Assembly: GCA_938028665.1 (NCBI GenBank)
Contig: CALIMB010000020.1
Location: 1 to 64,000 of the forward strand
Source of the DNA: an uncultured Thermomicrobium sp.
Lineage (GTDB): Bacteria; Chloroflexota; Chloroflexia; Thermomicrobiales; Thermomicrobiaceae
Direction: 5' to 3'
DNA length: 64,000 nt
Numbering within the stretch: the stretch's first letter is position 1; the number at the start of each line of letters is the position of its first letter. The notes beneath the pieces are model-generated. The model did not search any database. It saw only the letters and a list, made by a program, of their open reading frames with translations, and was not told the origin of the DNA. The position numbers and the translations under genes are program-made. Positions 48,258 through 58,985 of this stretch are shown piece after piece.

Positions 48258-51068
48258 TTAAGCAGCTGTCCGGGTGAGGTTCTGACGGGGAGATTGCGTG
48301 GCGAATGGTTCGAGATCACTCGTCTCCCAGGAATCGTAGCGCGGCCACCGCCGTCGCAACCACTTGTGGATTTCCACGGCGATCAAAATCGTCAGTGCAA
48401 CTGCCACGATGTGTGGCCAAATCTCTCTGGGGATGGGTTGGACACGCAGGACAAGTTGGGTGAGCGGGATGTAGAGCGCGGCGACGTGGAGGCTCAACGC
48501 CGCAAGGACGGAACCAAAGAGCATACGGTTGGAGAATGGATTCATTCGCAACAGCGAGCGGGTGGTCGAGCGGGCGTTGCCGACCTGGAAGTTCTGGAAG
48601 ATCACCATTGTGGTGAGGGCGACGGTGCGAGCCAGGTCAACCGAGCCAGTGGAGCGAAGCGTCCAGTCGAACATGTAGAGTGTGCCTGCTGCCATGATGA
48701 GACCACTCAGAAGGGTCCGTTCCCAGAGGAGTGGCGAGAGGAGTCCCTCGCGGCGTGGGCGAGGCCGGCGCCGCATCAGTCCCGGTTCTTTGGGTTCAAA
48801 GGCCATAGCGACATCTTGCAGGCCGTTGGTAACAAGGTTGAGCCAGAGGAGTTGTGCCGGGTAGAAGGGTAGAGGCCAGTTAAACAGGATGGCAAAGGGA
48901 AGAACAAAAATCATGGCTGCGCCGGTCGAGATGAGAAAGAAGGTCGCTTTGCGCAAATTGTCAAATGCTCCGCGCCCTTCTTCGACCGCTGCCACAATGG
49001 TGACGAAATTATCGTCGGTGAGCACGATATCGGCCGCTTCCCGTGCCACGTCAGTGCCACTTTTGCCCATGGCTACACCGATTTCCGCGGCACGGAGCGC
49101 TGGGGCATCGTTGACACCATCGCCAGTGACGGCAACCGTCTCACCATTGGCTTGCAAGGCACGGACAATGCGAAGCTTCTGTTCTGGCTCAACGCGGGCA
49201 AAGACGGAGACCCGCTGCACCACCTCACAGAGTTCCTGATCCGACAGACGCTGGAGTTCGCGACCAGTCAGGACACCGCTTTCACGTTCAGCGATTCCCA
49301 GGTGCTCGGCGATTGCCGCCGCAGTTGCGGCATGATCGCCAGTGATCATTACGACCCGGATACCGGCTGCACGACACTCGGCAATCGCTTCACGGACACC
49401 TGGGCGTGGTGGATCCCAGAGTCCCACAAGGCCTAAAAAGGTCAAGTTACGAGGTTCAAGCAGTTCTTCCAGGCGTTCAGCTGCCTCGCTACTGATGGTT
49501 CCTGCGGCGAAACCGAGAACGCGCAATCCGCGGCCAGCAAGTTCGTGTGCTGCTGCAAGAATTCGGTCGGTTTCAAGTGGGGTGATCCCAGTTGGGCTTG
49601 CCCAAGTTGTACACATCTCCAAGATACGCTCTGGTGCACCCTTAGCAAAAAGGTGCAATTCATCTCCGACCCGTGCGACAACTGCAGCAAAACGCCGCTC
49701 TGGCTCAAAGGGAACGACAACAACCGTTGAGTACAGGCTCTCAATCTCCTCTCGAATGAGACCTAGCTGCATTCCAGCCACAAGGAGCGCGATATCTGTC
49801 GGATCGCCAAGACCTTCCAGTTGTTGGTCAGTCTCATCGGACACGGCCAACGTCGCCTCATTAGCCAGAATGCCAGTCAGTAGCACGCGGGTGACTGGTG
49901 GCAGCTCCCAGAAAGTACGTTCCCGAACCTCGTGTATGGGGATGTGCAAGAGCTCTGATGTGCTTCGCTCCTGTGTAAGCGGGAAAACCTCCCCTGCTGC
50001 CCAGACTGAGTGGGCGGTCATCCGGTTCTCGGTGAGTGTGCCTGTCTTGTCAGACCCAATGACGGTTGTACTCCCCAGTGTCTCCACTGCAGCGAGCTGT
50101 CGAACGATGGCCCGGCGCCGAGCCATTCGCTGGGCACTCACGGCCAAGACCAGCGTGAGGACGATCGGCAGCCCTTCCGGTACGATCGCCACGGCAGCGC
50201 CGACAGCAAACTTGAACAACAAAACCCACGGGTCGCCGCGCAGGAGACCAAAGGCGCTGATGACGGACACACCGATGACAACGAACAAGGCGACCAACCG
50301 TGCAAATCGGGCCATCTGTCGTTCAAGTGGTGTCTGTGGCTGGATCTCGTGGCGGGCTAGTTCTGCGATTTTGCCCAGTTCTGTCCGGCTTCCTGTTGCC
50401 ACCACCACCCCGACGCCCCGGCCACTGGTGACGATTGTTCCGAGGTAGGCCATTGAGCGACGATCGGCTAGGGGTGTATCGGCAGCAACGGGCGATACGT
50501 GCTTGACGACAGGAACCGACTCACCAGTAAAGACTGATTCGTCGACCATGAGCGCTGTCGTCGCCAAGAGACGCAAATCAGCTGGGACACGAATCCCTGA
50601 TTCAAGGAGAACGATGTCCCCTGGAACGAGTTCGCGAGCGGGAAGCTGTTGCTCCTCGCCGTCTCGGACAACGCGAGCCCGCGGGCTTAAGAACTGCATC
50701 AGCGATCGGATCGCCTGCTCAGCACGGAGTTCATGGAATGTCCCGAGGGTTGCGTTGATGAGAAGCACGGCGAGAATCACACCACTGTCGATCCACTCGC
50801 GGAGCGCTGCTGTGATGAGTACCGCGATGAGGAGGACATAGATCAGCGGGCTCTTAAACTCTCGCAAGAAAATGCGTAGTGCATTCGGCGGTCGGATGAC
50901 CTCGAGTTCGTTTGGTCCAAACTCAGCGAGCCGCCGTTTAGCCTCAGATACCGAGAGTCCTGCTTCAGAAGTACCGAGCAGCTCCAGGACGCGCTCTGGT
51001 GGTAAGGCGTGCCATGGGTGCGCCTTAATCAGTTCAGGAGTGGTTGGTGTAGTCGTGGTCTCGGTCAT
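48258..51068 (-). CDS. cation-transporting P-type ATPase, type II (Ca2+/SERCA-PMR1-like)
   Basis: VDESVFTGESVPV, AVAIVPEGLPIVLTLVLAV, SDKTGTLTENRMTA, MITGDHAATAAAIAEHLGI, VAVTGDGVNDAPALRAAEIGVAMG. Confidence 0.93.
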   Translation of the reverse strand: MTETTTTPTTPELIKAHPWHALPPERVLELLGTSEAGLSVSEAKRRLAEFGPNELEVIRPPNALRIFLREFKSPLIYVLLIAVLITAALREWIDSGVILAVLLINATLGTFHELRAEQAIRSLMQFLSPRARVVRDGEEQQLPARELVPGDIVLLESGIRVPADLRLLATTALMVDESVFTGESVPVVKHVSPVAADTPLADRRSMAYLGTIVTSGRGVGVVVATGSRTELGKIAELARHEIQPQTPLERQMARFARLVALFVVIGVSVISAFGLLRGDPWVLLFKFAVGAAVAIVPEGLPIVLTLVLAVSAQRMARRRAIVRQLAAVETLGSTTVIGSDKTGTLTENRMTAHSVWAAGEVFPLTQERSTSELLHIPIHEVRERTFWELPPVTRVLLTGILANEATLAVSDETDQQLEGLGDPTDIALLVAGMQLGLIREEIESLYSTVVVVPFEPERRFAAVVARVGDELHLFAKGAPERILEMCTTWASPTGITPLETDRILAAAHELAGRGLRVLGFAAGTISSEAAERLEELLEPRNLTFLGLVGLWDPPRPGVREAIAECRAAGIRVVMITGDHAATAAAIAEHLGIAERESGVLTGRELQRLSDQELCEVVQRVSVFARVEPEQKLRIVRALQANGETVAVTGDGVNDAPALRAAEIGVAMGKSGTDVAREAADIVLTDDNFVTIVAAVEEGRGAFDNLRKATFFLISTGAAMIFVLPFAILFNWPLPFYPAQLLWLNLVTNGLQDVAMAFEPKEPGLMRRRPRPRREGLLSPLLWERTLLSGLIMAAGTLYMFDWTLRSTGSVDLARTVALTTMVIFQNFQVGNARSTTRSLLRMNPFSNRMLFGSVLAALSLHVAALYIPLTQLVLRVQPIPREIWPHIVAVALTILIAVEIHKWLRRRWPRYDSWETSDLEPFATQSPRQNLTRTAA

Positions 51069-51177
51069 CTTGTTACCTTTTTGATATATGAGACTCAGCC
51101 TTGAGCAGCCGACAGTGTAGGAGCAGCTTTACCCGACCTCCTACGGTATCACGCAACTGTTGCATTGTGGCCGGCCG

Positions 51178-52548
51178 TTACCTGTTCCCACGAGCGACAG
51201 CCTTGAGCACGTCGTGACGGGTCACAATCCCCACAAGCTTTCCCTCCCGCACGACGGGGACATGTCGGACGTTGGCTGCCACCATCCGCTCAGCCAATTC
51301 ACCAAGTGACGTCTCTTCGGTGACAACGACCTCGGGCGGCTGTGCCACCTCGACGGCCTTGAGCTGCCGGGCTTCGGCGTAGATCTGCTCGATCCCCTCC
51401 GGGCTAACCCAGCGTCCAAAGAGCTGTGGGGCGCGGAAGGCAGAAAAAGGAATTGGCCGCTCTCGAGCGAGAAAGTCCTCTTCCCGTAAAAGGCCGATCA
51501 GGTGTCCCTCCGTGTCCACAACTGGAATCGCACCGATCTGGTGCTTCAACATGAGCTGCGCCACTTCCTCAAGTGTAGCCTCCGGCCCCACCGTAACTGG
51601 ATTTGGCGTCATGATGTCGCGCACGCGGAGCTGTTGCGTAGCAGCCGGTGGCTGCTCTATGTGCTGGCGCACCGCTTGAGGGCGGTGTAACAGCAACGGA
51701 ACAGAGGTGGTGTGGAGAACGTGTTCCGCCGTTGAGCCAAGCAGGACTCGCCGGACACCACTCAACCCGTGCGTACCCATGGCGATGAGGCCGGCTCGTC
51801 GTTGTAGAGCCTCTTGTACGATCGTCTCAGCTACTGACCCGTGTCCCATGCTCCAGGTCACCCGATGGCCGCGTTCTCGTAGCTGTTGCGCGATACGCTC
51901 AAGATAGTGCTCCCATCGAGCCGGCTGGTCCGCATTGGTGAGAACATGGAGAAGATGGAGGTCGAGCGGTTCATGCCCCTGACCAAGAAGGGTGAGTGCC
52001 ATCTCCATTGCCTCTTCGGCGAGCGACGAACCATCGAGGGGAATAAGAACCGGGGAGAGGTTCACTGGTGCGTTTGGTGCAGGTACCGGAATTCCTGCAC
52101 GAACAACAATCGCTGGTTGCTGCGCGTGCTGCACAACACGAAACGTGATACTTCCCACCAACAGGCGCGATAGCCCAACGCGACCGTGGCTGCTCATAAC
52201 GATGGTGGCAGCCCTTTGGTCATTGGCAAAAGCAACAATCTCTTTGGCCGGCTCTCCAAGAAGGACTTCGACGCGCGTACGTACACCGTCTACAGCAGCA
52301 GCAAGACGGTTGATCCCTTGCCGCCGTTGCTCGAGCCAGCGCTGAATAAGGCGTTCCACCTGCTCGCCCTCAGCTTCCAGGTACGAACGGAGTGACTCGG
52401 TAATCTCGACGACTGAGAGCAGGACAAGCTCGCTTGCCAGTCGCTGGGCAATCGCTCGACCGTACGGAAGAGCACACTGTGTGACGCGCTCAGGATCCAA
52501 ATAGGTGGGTAGTACTGGCACGATTACCGGCCCTGCCATGGACTCCAT
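51178..52548 (-). CDS. USP-USP-CBS-CBS multidomain protein
   Basis: Two UspA-type domains (IVMSSHGRVGLSRLLVGSITFRVVQHA; IAMGTHGLSGVRRVLLGSTAEHVLHTTSVPLLL) then two CBS motifs (DIMTPNPVTVGPEATLEEVAQLMLKHQIGAIPVVD; VNVRHVPVVREGKLVGIVTRHDVL-like). Confidence 0.9.
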   Translation of the reverse strand: MESMAGPVIVPVLPTYLDPERVTQCALPYGRAIAQRLASELVLLSVVEITESLRSYLEAEGEQVERLIQRWLEQRRQGINRLAAAVDGVRTRVEVLLGEPAKEIVAFANDQRAATIVMSSHGRVGLSRLLVGSITFRVVQHAQQPAIVVRAGIPVPAPNAPVNLSPVLIPLDGSSLAEEAMEMALTLLGQGHEPLDLHLLHVLTNADQPARWEHYLERIAQQLRERGHRVTWSMGHGSVAETIVQEALQRRAGLIAMGTHGLSGVRRVLLGSTAEHVLHTTSVPLLLHRPQAVRQHIEQPPAATQQLRVRDIMTPNPVTVGPEATLEEVAQLMLKHQIGAIPVVDTEGHLIGLLREEDFLARERPIPFSAFRAPQLFGRWVSPEGIEQIYAEARQLKAVEVAQPPEVVVTEETSLGELAERMVAANVRHVPVVREGKLVGIVTRHDVLKAVARGNR

Positions 52549-52736
52549 CCCTCCCCGTCCTCACCGGCACCTCCGACCTCGTCTCGTCCAAGCCTAGCAT
52601 GCCTGGGCTGGCTCGTCGGCAGGTGAACCAGTATTCGGAACCATCACAAAGTTTTCACTGTGCACCATGAGTGCCATCCACTGGATGGAGAGTTTGCTCA
52701 GGGCTTGATATTCGTTGTGACACACCGGTTCTGCGC

Positions 52737-52937
52737 CTACCCACGCTGCTCTTGCTGCCTCACTCCCTCAGGGGTGAGCCACCTGTGGTAATCGGGCATG
52801 AGTCGTAGACGTACGCAGTCTCTCCAGGAGAGAACGAAGTGTTCTCGTTGCTCGTCGATCGGGTGCAGCACGAAAAGTCTGGCGCTTTGGTCGTGGCAGA
52901 GCTCGTCAAAAAGGATCGTGTAGAGTAATGGGGTCAT
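52737..52937 (-). CDS. possible small protein (66 aa)
   Basis: MTPLLYTILFDELCHDQSARLFVLHPIDEQREHFVLSWRDCVRLRLMPDYHRWLTPEGVRQQEQRG; protein-like composition in an otherwise noncoding interval; no strong SD. Confidence 0.35.
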   Translation of the reverse strand: MTPLLYTILFDELCHDQSARLFVLHPIDEQREHFVLSWRDCVRLRLMPDYHRWLTPEGVRQQEQRG

Positions 52938-53029
52938 CGCGACTGCGTCCGGCGGGTGTCCGCTGAGGAGCGTCGGGACAAGGCCTGAAGATCATGCGCC
53001 ACTTGTAGGTTCTGTCGAGGGGGTCGGGA

Positions 53030-54604
53030 ATGACAACCGCAGATGTCCGACGCGTGGTGACCGATTCGGGGATCGAGATTGCTCCAGTGTACCGCGAGAC
53101 TGGGCGCCCGCCCGAGCCGGATCCCGGAGAGTATCCCTACACGCGCGGCATTCACCCGACGATGTACCGCGGAAAGAAATGGACGATCCGTCAGTACGCT
53201 GGCTACGGCTCGGCCGAAGAAACGAATCGTCGCTTCCGACTTCTCTTGGAGCGTGGCCAGACAGGGCTCAGCGTCGCCTTCGATCTTCCGACTCAACTCG
53301 GGTACGACTCTGACCATCCGCAAGCGCGGCCAGAAGTCGGGCGAGTTGGTGTGGCCATCTCGACGCTGGATGATATGCGCCGGCTCTTCGAAGGGATTGA
53401 CCTGGGGGCAGTGACCACCTCCATGACGATCAACGCTCCGGCGGCTATCCTCCTGCTGATGTATCAGATCGTTGCCGAGGAGCGAGGGGTTGACCCAAGA
53501 CAACTACGGGGAACGATTCAGAACGACATTCTCAAGGAATACGCCGCGCGCGGCACATACATCTTCCCTCCTCGCCCCTCAATGCGACTGGTGGTTGATA
53601 CCTTTGCCTACTGCAAGGAGATCCTCCCGAACTGGAATACGATCTCGATCAGTGGTTACCACATCCGTGAGGCTGGGGCGACCGCCGTCCAAGAAGTCGC
53701 CTTTACCCTTGCCAATGCGATTGCCTACGTGCGAGCAGCGATCGAGGCGGGGCTTGCGGTGGATGAGTTTGCGCCGCGACTCAGCTTCTTCTTTGGCGCA
53801 CACAATAACTTTTTCGAGGAGATTGCCAAGTTCCGTGCTGCGCGGCGGATGTGGGCCGTGATCATGCGCGAGCGGTTCGGTGCCCAGAATCCGCGCTCGT
53901 GCATGCTCCGCTTCCACACCCAAACCTGCGGCTGCACGCTTACCGCGCAGCAGCCGCTAAACAACATCGTGCGCGTCGCCTATCAGGCTCTGGCGGCCGT
54001 GCTCGGAGGTACTCAGAGCTTACACACCAATGCGTATGATGAGGCCCTTGGGCTCCCGACTGAAGAATCAGCAACGATTGCACTGCGTACGCAACAGATC
54101 CTGGCGGAAGAAACCGGCGTGGCCGATACAGCTGACCCACTCGGTGGCTCCTACTTCGTCGAGGCGCTGACTGACGAAGTGGAGCGACGAGCGTGGGAGC
54201 TCATCGATGCGATCGAAGCGATGGGTGGTGCGGTCACAGCAATTGAGCGAGGCTGGATCCAGGCGCAGATCGCCGAAAGCGCCTACGCGTGGGAGCAAGC
54301 GGTGGAGCGCGGCGAGCGCATCGTCGTCGGAGTAAACCGCTACCAGGACACGATGCCAGTGCATGTACCGGTGCATCGGCTCGACGAGACAGCGGTGGAG
54401 CGCCAGATCCGACGTGTCCAGGAGTACCGTGCTCGGCAAAGTCCCGAGCGCGTGGCGCGGGCGCTCGACCGGGTTGAGCAGGCCGCGCGGAGCAGCGAGA
54501 ATATGCTGCCAGTGCTCCGGGAAGCGCTGGTAGCTGGCGCGACGCTGGGACAGATCTGCGGGCGGCTGCGGCAGGTGTGGGGCGAGTACCGACCGCGCTT
54601 CTGA
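53030..54604 (+). CDS. methylmalonyl-CoA mutase large-subunit catalytic domain (no B12-binding domain)
   Basis: [118 protein letters not shown]. Confidence 0.94.
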   Translation: MTTADVRRVVTDSGIEIAPVYRETGRPPEPDPGEYPYTRGIHPTMYRGKKWTIRQYAGYGSAEETNRRFRLLLERGQTGLSVAFDLPTQLGYDSDHPQARPEVGRVGVAISTLDDMRRLFEGIDLGAVTTSMTINAPAAILLLMYQIVAEERGVDPRQLRGTIQNDILKEYAARGTYIFPPRPSMRLVVDTFAYCKEILPNWNTISISGYHIREAGATAVQEVAFTLANAIAYVRAAIEAGLAVDEFAPRLSFFFGAHNNFFEEIAKFRAARRMWAVIMRERFGAQNPRSCMLRFHTQTCGCTLTAQQPLNNIVRVAYQALAAVLGGTQSLHTNAYDEALGLPTEESATIALRTQQILAEETGVADTADPLGGSYFVEALTDEVERRAWELIDAIEAMGGAVTAIERGWIQAQIAESAYAWEQAVERGERIVVGVNRYQDTMPVHVPVHRLDETAVERQIRRVQEYRARQSPERVARALDRVEQAARSSENMLPVLREALVAGATLGQICGRLRQVWGEYRPRF

Positions 54605-54880
54605 AGTGTTGGCAAGGCACACTGCTGGTGAGGATACGCAACCTACTTCTCGGTCGATTCCCACGGTGGATAGCGACCGCAGGCACTATTCTGTCGTAGG
54701 CCGTCGCTTCGCGGGATTCTGGAGACCTACCGCAAGATACCTAGCGCACTACTCCAGGCCCTGAGAACCCACAGTATGGTCGGGAACCTAGCTTCAGCAG
54801 GGCTCGTCTCTTTGTGAGGAGGGTCAGACCGCTTACGACTCTCCTGCTGGCAGCTTCGAGAGCCGGCCCCATGTGCTCCG

Positions 54881-54900
54881 ACGTGGCAGATCTGCCACGT
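54881..54900. promoter_or_regulatory. perfect 20-bp palindrome ACGTGGCAGATCTGCCACGT
   Basis: Read directly; related CCAGATCTGG palindrome centred exactly 60 bp downstream (54946-54955). Confidence 0.6.
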
Positions 54901-55251
54901 TCGGTTCTTCTTGCAGGCTGGGTAATGAGGCCGGGCTGTGCTGGTCCAGATCTGGCGGATCTGCACCTGACGAGGAAGTAGGGAAGCGACTTACCGTCCC
55001 GTACGGCCAGCTGTCTTGTTCGCTACGTTACGAAGTGCCTCGAAGACGACTGCGGCGATGTTGGCCAAGGGCCTCTTTCACCCTCGGGTAAGAGAGATGG
55101 ACGCTTGGAGTCCAGAGGCTGGCTGTTCTGAAGACTCGGCAAGTCCACGCGCAACATGGCCGTGCAGACGGCCGCAGGGACGAGTAGCCACCCGGCACCC
55201 ACTGTGTACGGACGAGCTGTACGAACAATGCCGCGACTTGACAGAAGCTCC

Positions 55252-55280
55252 TTGCGCGTTGGGGTGTCCGTGCATATGCT
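55252..55280 (+). promoter_or_regulatory. candidate mraZ/dcw promoter TTGCGC-17-TATGCT
   Basis: ttgcgc 55252-55257, 17 bp, tatgct 55275-55280, immediately upstream of the MraZ repeats. Confidence 0.45.
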
Positions 55281-55281
55281 T

Positions 55282-55316
55282 GTGGATAACTGTGGGGGAA
55301 GGTGGGGATAAGTGGG
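55282..55316 (+). promoter_or_regulatory. MraZ-box-like operator: four GTGG(A/G) direct repeats with exact 10-bp period
   Basis: gtgga 55282, gtggg 55292, gtggg 55302, gtggg 55312; about 65-100 bp upstream of the mraZ start. Matches the described TGGGN-N5 architecture. Confidence 0.75.
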
Positions 55317-55380
55317 GGCTCCTGTGGAAAAGTGCCCAGCGACTCTTTCCCTGCAGATCTGAGCGACGAGGGCAGCGGTC

Positions 55381-56801
<1,421 letters not shown>

Positions 56802-56805
56802 GGTA

Positions 56806-57261
56806 ATGGTGGCGGAAGGAGTGCGATCGGTTCCAGGCTCACGCCTGCAGCCGGTTGGCCGTCAAGTGATGCGGCGGCGCAGTCGGGCTTGGCTCACGTT
56901 GACGTTAGTGCTCGTGGGAGCCTTGGCTGGATTGTGCCTTCTCTACCTCGAGCAGACGAGTCGGGTGGTGGAACTCGGGTACAAACTTACTGCACTCCAA
57001 AAGCAGCGCGACTCTGTCGCTCTCGAGGCAGCGGCGCTGCGCTATGAACTAGCGCGGCGCCAGTCTCTCGCCCAAATCTACGAGCTGGCCACGCGCGAGT
57101 ATGGTATGGTGCCCCTCCGGCGAGTCGAGGCGCTCGAGGTGGAACGCTCGGCAGCAATACCGACCCCGACCCCAACTACACCACTACACGCGCCTTGGTG
57201 GCAGCGAGCCAGTGACGCGCTCCTTGGTGTTGGGCGTGCACAAGCGGGGGATGAACCATGA
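56806..57261 (+). CDS. ftsL: FtsL-like cell division protein
   Basis: Position between rsmH and ftsI; single TM (AWLTLTLVLVGALAGLCLLYL) followed by coiled-coil LGYKLTALQKQRDSVALEAAALRYELAR. Confidence 0.7.
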   Translation: MVAEGVRSVPGSRLQPVGRQVMRRRSRAWLTLTLVLVGALAGLCLLYLEQTSRVVELGYKLTALQKQRDSVALEAAALRYELARRQSLAQIYELATREYGMVPLRRVEALEVERSAAIPTPTPTTPLHAPWWQRASDALLGVGRAQAGDEP

Positions 57262-58985
57262 GTGGGCTCTCGGCGCGCCGTCTTCGCGTGCTCTTGGCTG
57301 CCTTTGTCCTGTTCAGCGGTGCGGTCAGTTACCGCGTCGTGTCGTTTGCAGTGCTTCAGGGGCCGATTCTGGCGCAGCGTGCCGAAGCGTTCCGCTATCG
57401 TGAGGACATCGTTCCCGCGCACCGCGGAGATATTCTCGATGTCAGGGGACGTGTGCTGGCGACAGATATACCCGCTGACCGTGTCTCAGCGATCGTCCGT
57501 CAGGTGGAAGATCCGCATCGGACGGCGCAACTCCTTGCACCGTTGATCGGACGTTCAGCGGAGGAGATCGAAGCGGCGCTGACGCAACCTAATCGAGAGT
57601 GGGTGGTGCTCCAACGTCAGCTCGATCCGGAGGTCTCGGCCCAGATTCGTGCTTTAGGGCTGCCGGGTATCGTACTAGATCCGGAACCAAAGCGGGCTTA
57701 CCCGATGGGCGATTTCGCCTCGCAGGTGCTTGGCTTCGTCAACTGGGAATATCGCGGAGCCTACGGGCTGGAGGCGGAATATGATGATGTCGTCGGAGGT
57801 GTCCCCGGGCAGCTCGTTGGCGAGCGTGATCTTGCAGGGAATGTGATCGCGCTAGGACAGAGTTCTTGGAATCCACCCAAAGATGGTGCGACACTCGTTC
57901 TCACGATCGATAGTGCAGTGCAATATCTCGCCGAATCGGTGCTCGATCGCACGATTCAGGAGCAGCGGGCCGTTGGAGGAACGATCATCGTCCTGGATGT
58001 TCAGACTGGAGCAATCTTGGCGATGGCCAACCGCCCCTCCTTTGACCCAAACCGTTTCACGGCCGTGCGTGATCCAGCCCTGTTTGTCAATCCCTCAGTC
58101 AGCGCGACCTACGAACCGGGTTCTACTTTCAAGGTGATAACCATGGCGCTTGGGCTTGACGCTGGTGTTGTGACCCCGGAGACCGTTGTCGATGGAGGTG
58201 CTTATCGGGAACTTCCTGACGGAACGCGTATCTACAATGCGCTGTTCCAGGAGTTCGGCCCGGAGACGATGACCGAGGTCTTAATTCACTCGAGCAACGT
58301 CGGCGCCATGGAAGTCGTTCATCGACTCGGCCCGGAGAGATTTTATGACGGGCTGCAACGCTTTGGCTTCGGACAGCCGACCGGAGTCGATTTGCCGGGA
58401 GAAGTGGAGGGAATTGTTAACCGGCCGGGAACGACCGGCTGGTCGTTGGCCACCTTCTATACAAACGCCTTCGGGCAGGGGATTGCTGTGACCCCGTTGC
58501 AGCTGGTGACTGCTGTTGCGGCGATCGCCAATGGGGGCGTGTTGATGCGGCCCTACATTGTGCGGGAGATCCGGGATGGGCAGCACATTCAGGTAACTCA
58601 GCCGACCCCGGTACGCCGGGTGATTAGTGAGAAGACAGCACGCACCTTGAGTGAGATGCTCGCGGAGGTGACGGAGAGCTACTCGACACGCTTTCGCATT
58701 CCGGGGTACCGAATCGCTGCGAAGACGGGAACGGCGGAAATTCCAGGGCCACATGGTTACGAGCGTGGTGAGGGTGCAACCATCGCTTCGGTGATCGGGT
58801 ATGGGCCGGTGGAGAGCCCACGGTTTTGCGTGTTGGTCAAGATTGACCGGCCCAAGGGATCGCCGTGGGGTGAGCGAGCCGCTGGTCCCGCGTTCGCTGA
58901 AGTTTTCCGGCAGCTACTCTTGCTTTATGGGATTCCACCGTCACAGCCAGTCAACGGCACGACCGGTGAAGGAAGACAGCCATGA
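57258..58985 (+). CDS. ftsI: peptidoglycan D,D-transpeptidase (division PBP)
   Basis: RGDILDVRGRVLATDI, EPGSTFKVITMALGL, SSN, KTGTAEIP; 575 aa, no PASTA domains. Confidence 0.93.
   Translation: MSGLSARRLRVLLAAFVLFSGAVSYRVVSFAVLQGPILAQRAEAFRYREDIVPAHRGDILDVRGRVLATDIPADRVSAIVRQVEDPHRTAQLLAPLIGRSAEEIEAALTQPNREWVVLQRQLDPEVSAQIRALGLPGIVLDPEPKRAYPMGDFASQVLGFVNWEYRGAYGLEAEYDDVVGGVPGQLVGERDLAGNVIALGQSSWNPPKDGATLVLTIDSAVQYLAESVLDRTIQEQRAVGGTIIVLDVQTGAILAMANRPSFDPNRFTAVRDPALFVNPSVSATYEPGSTFKVITMALGLDAGVVTPETVVDGGAYRELPDGTRIYNALFQEFGPETMTEVLIHSSNVGAMEVVHRLGPERFYDGLQRFGFGQPTGVDLPGEVEGIVNRPGTTGWSLATFYTNAFGQGIAVTPLQLVTAVAAIANGGVLMRPYIVREIRDGQHIQVTQPTPVRRVISEKTARTLSEMLAEVTESYSTRFRIPGYRIAAKTGTAEIPGPHGYERGEGATIASVIGYGPVESPRFCVLVKIDRPKGSPWGERAAGPAFAEVFRQLLLLYGIPPSQPVNGTTGEGRQP

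Noticed and set aside
49342-50448. 368-aa Ser/Arg-rich plus-strand ORF
   Set aside because: Antisense to the P-type ATPase coding sequence; composition is a mirror artefact.
52674-52688. CCATCC-ACT-GGATGG hairpin
   Set aside because: 6-bp stem with 3-nt loop and no T-tract; expected by chance in 64 kb.
53030-54604. Truncated methylmalonyl-CoA mutase because the B12 domain is missing
   Set aside because: Separate catalytic and B12-binding subunits are common in Chloroflexota and Archaea; not evidence of a pseudogene.
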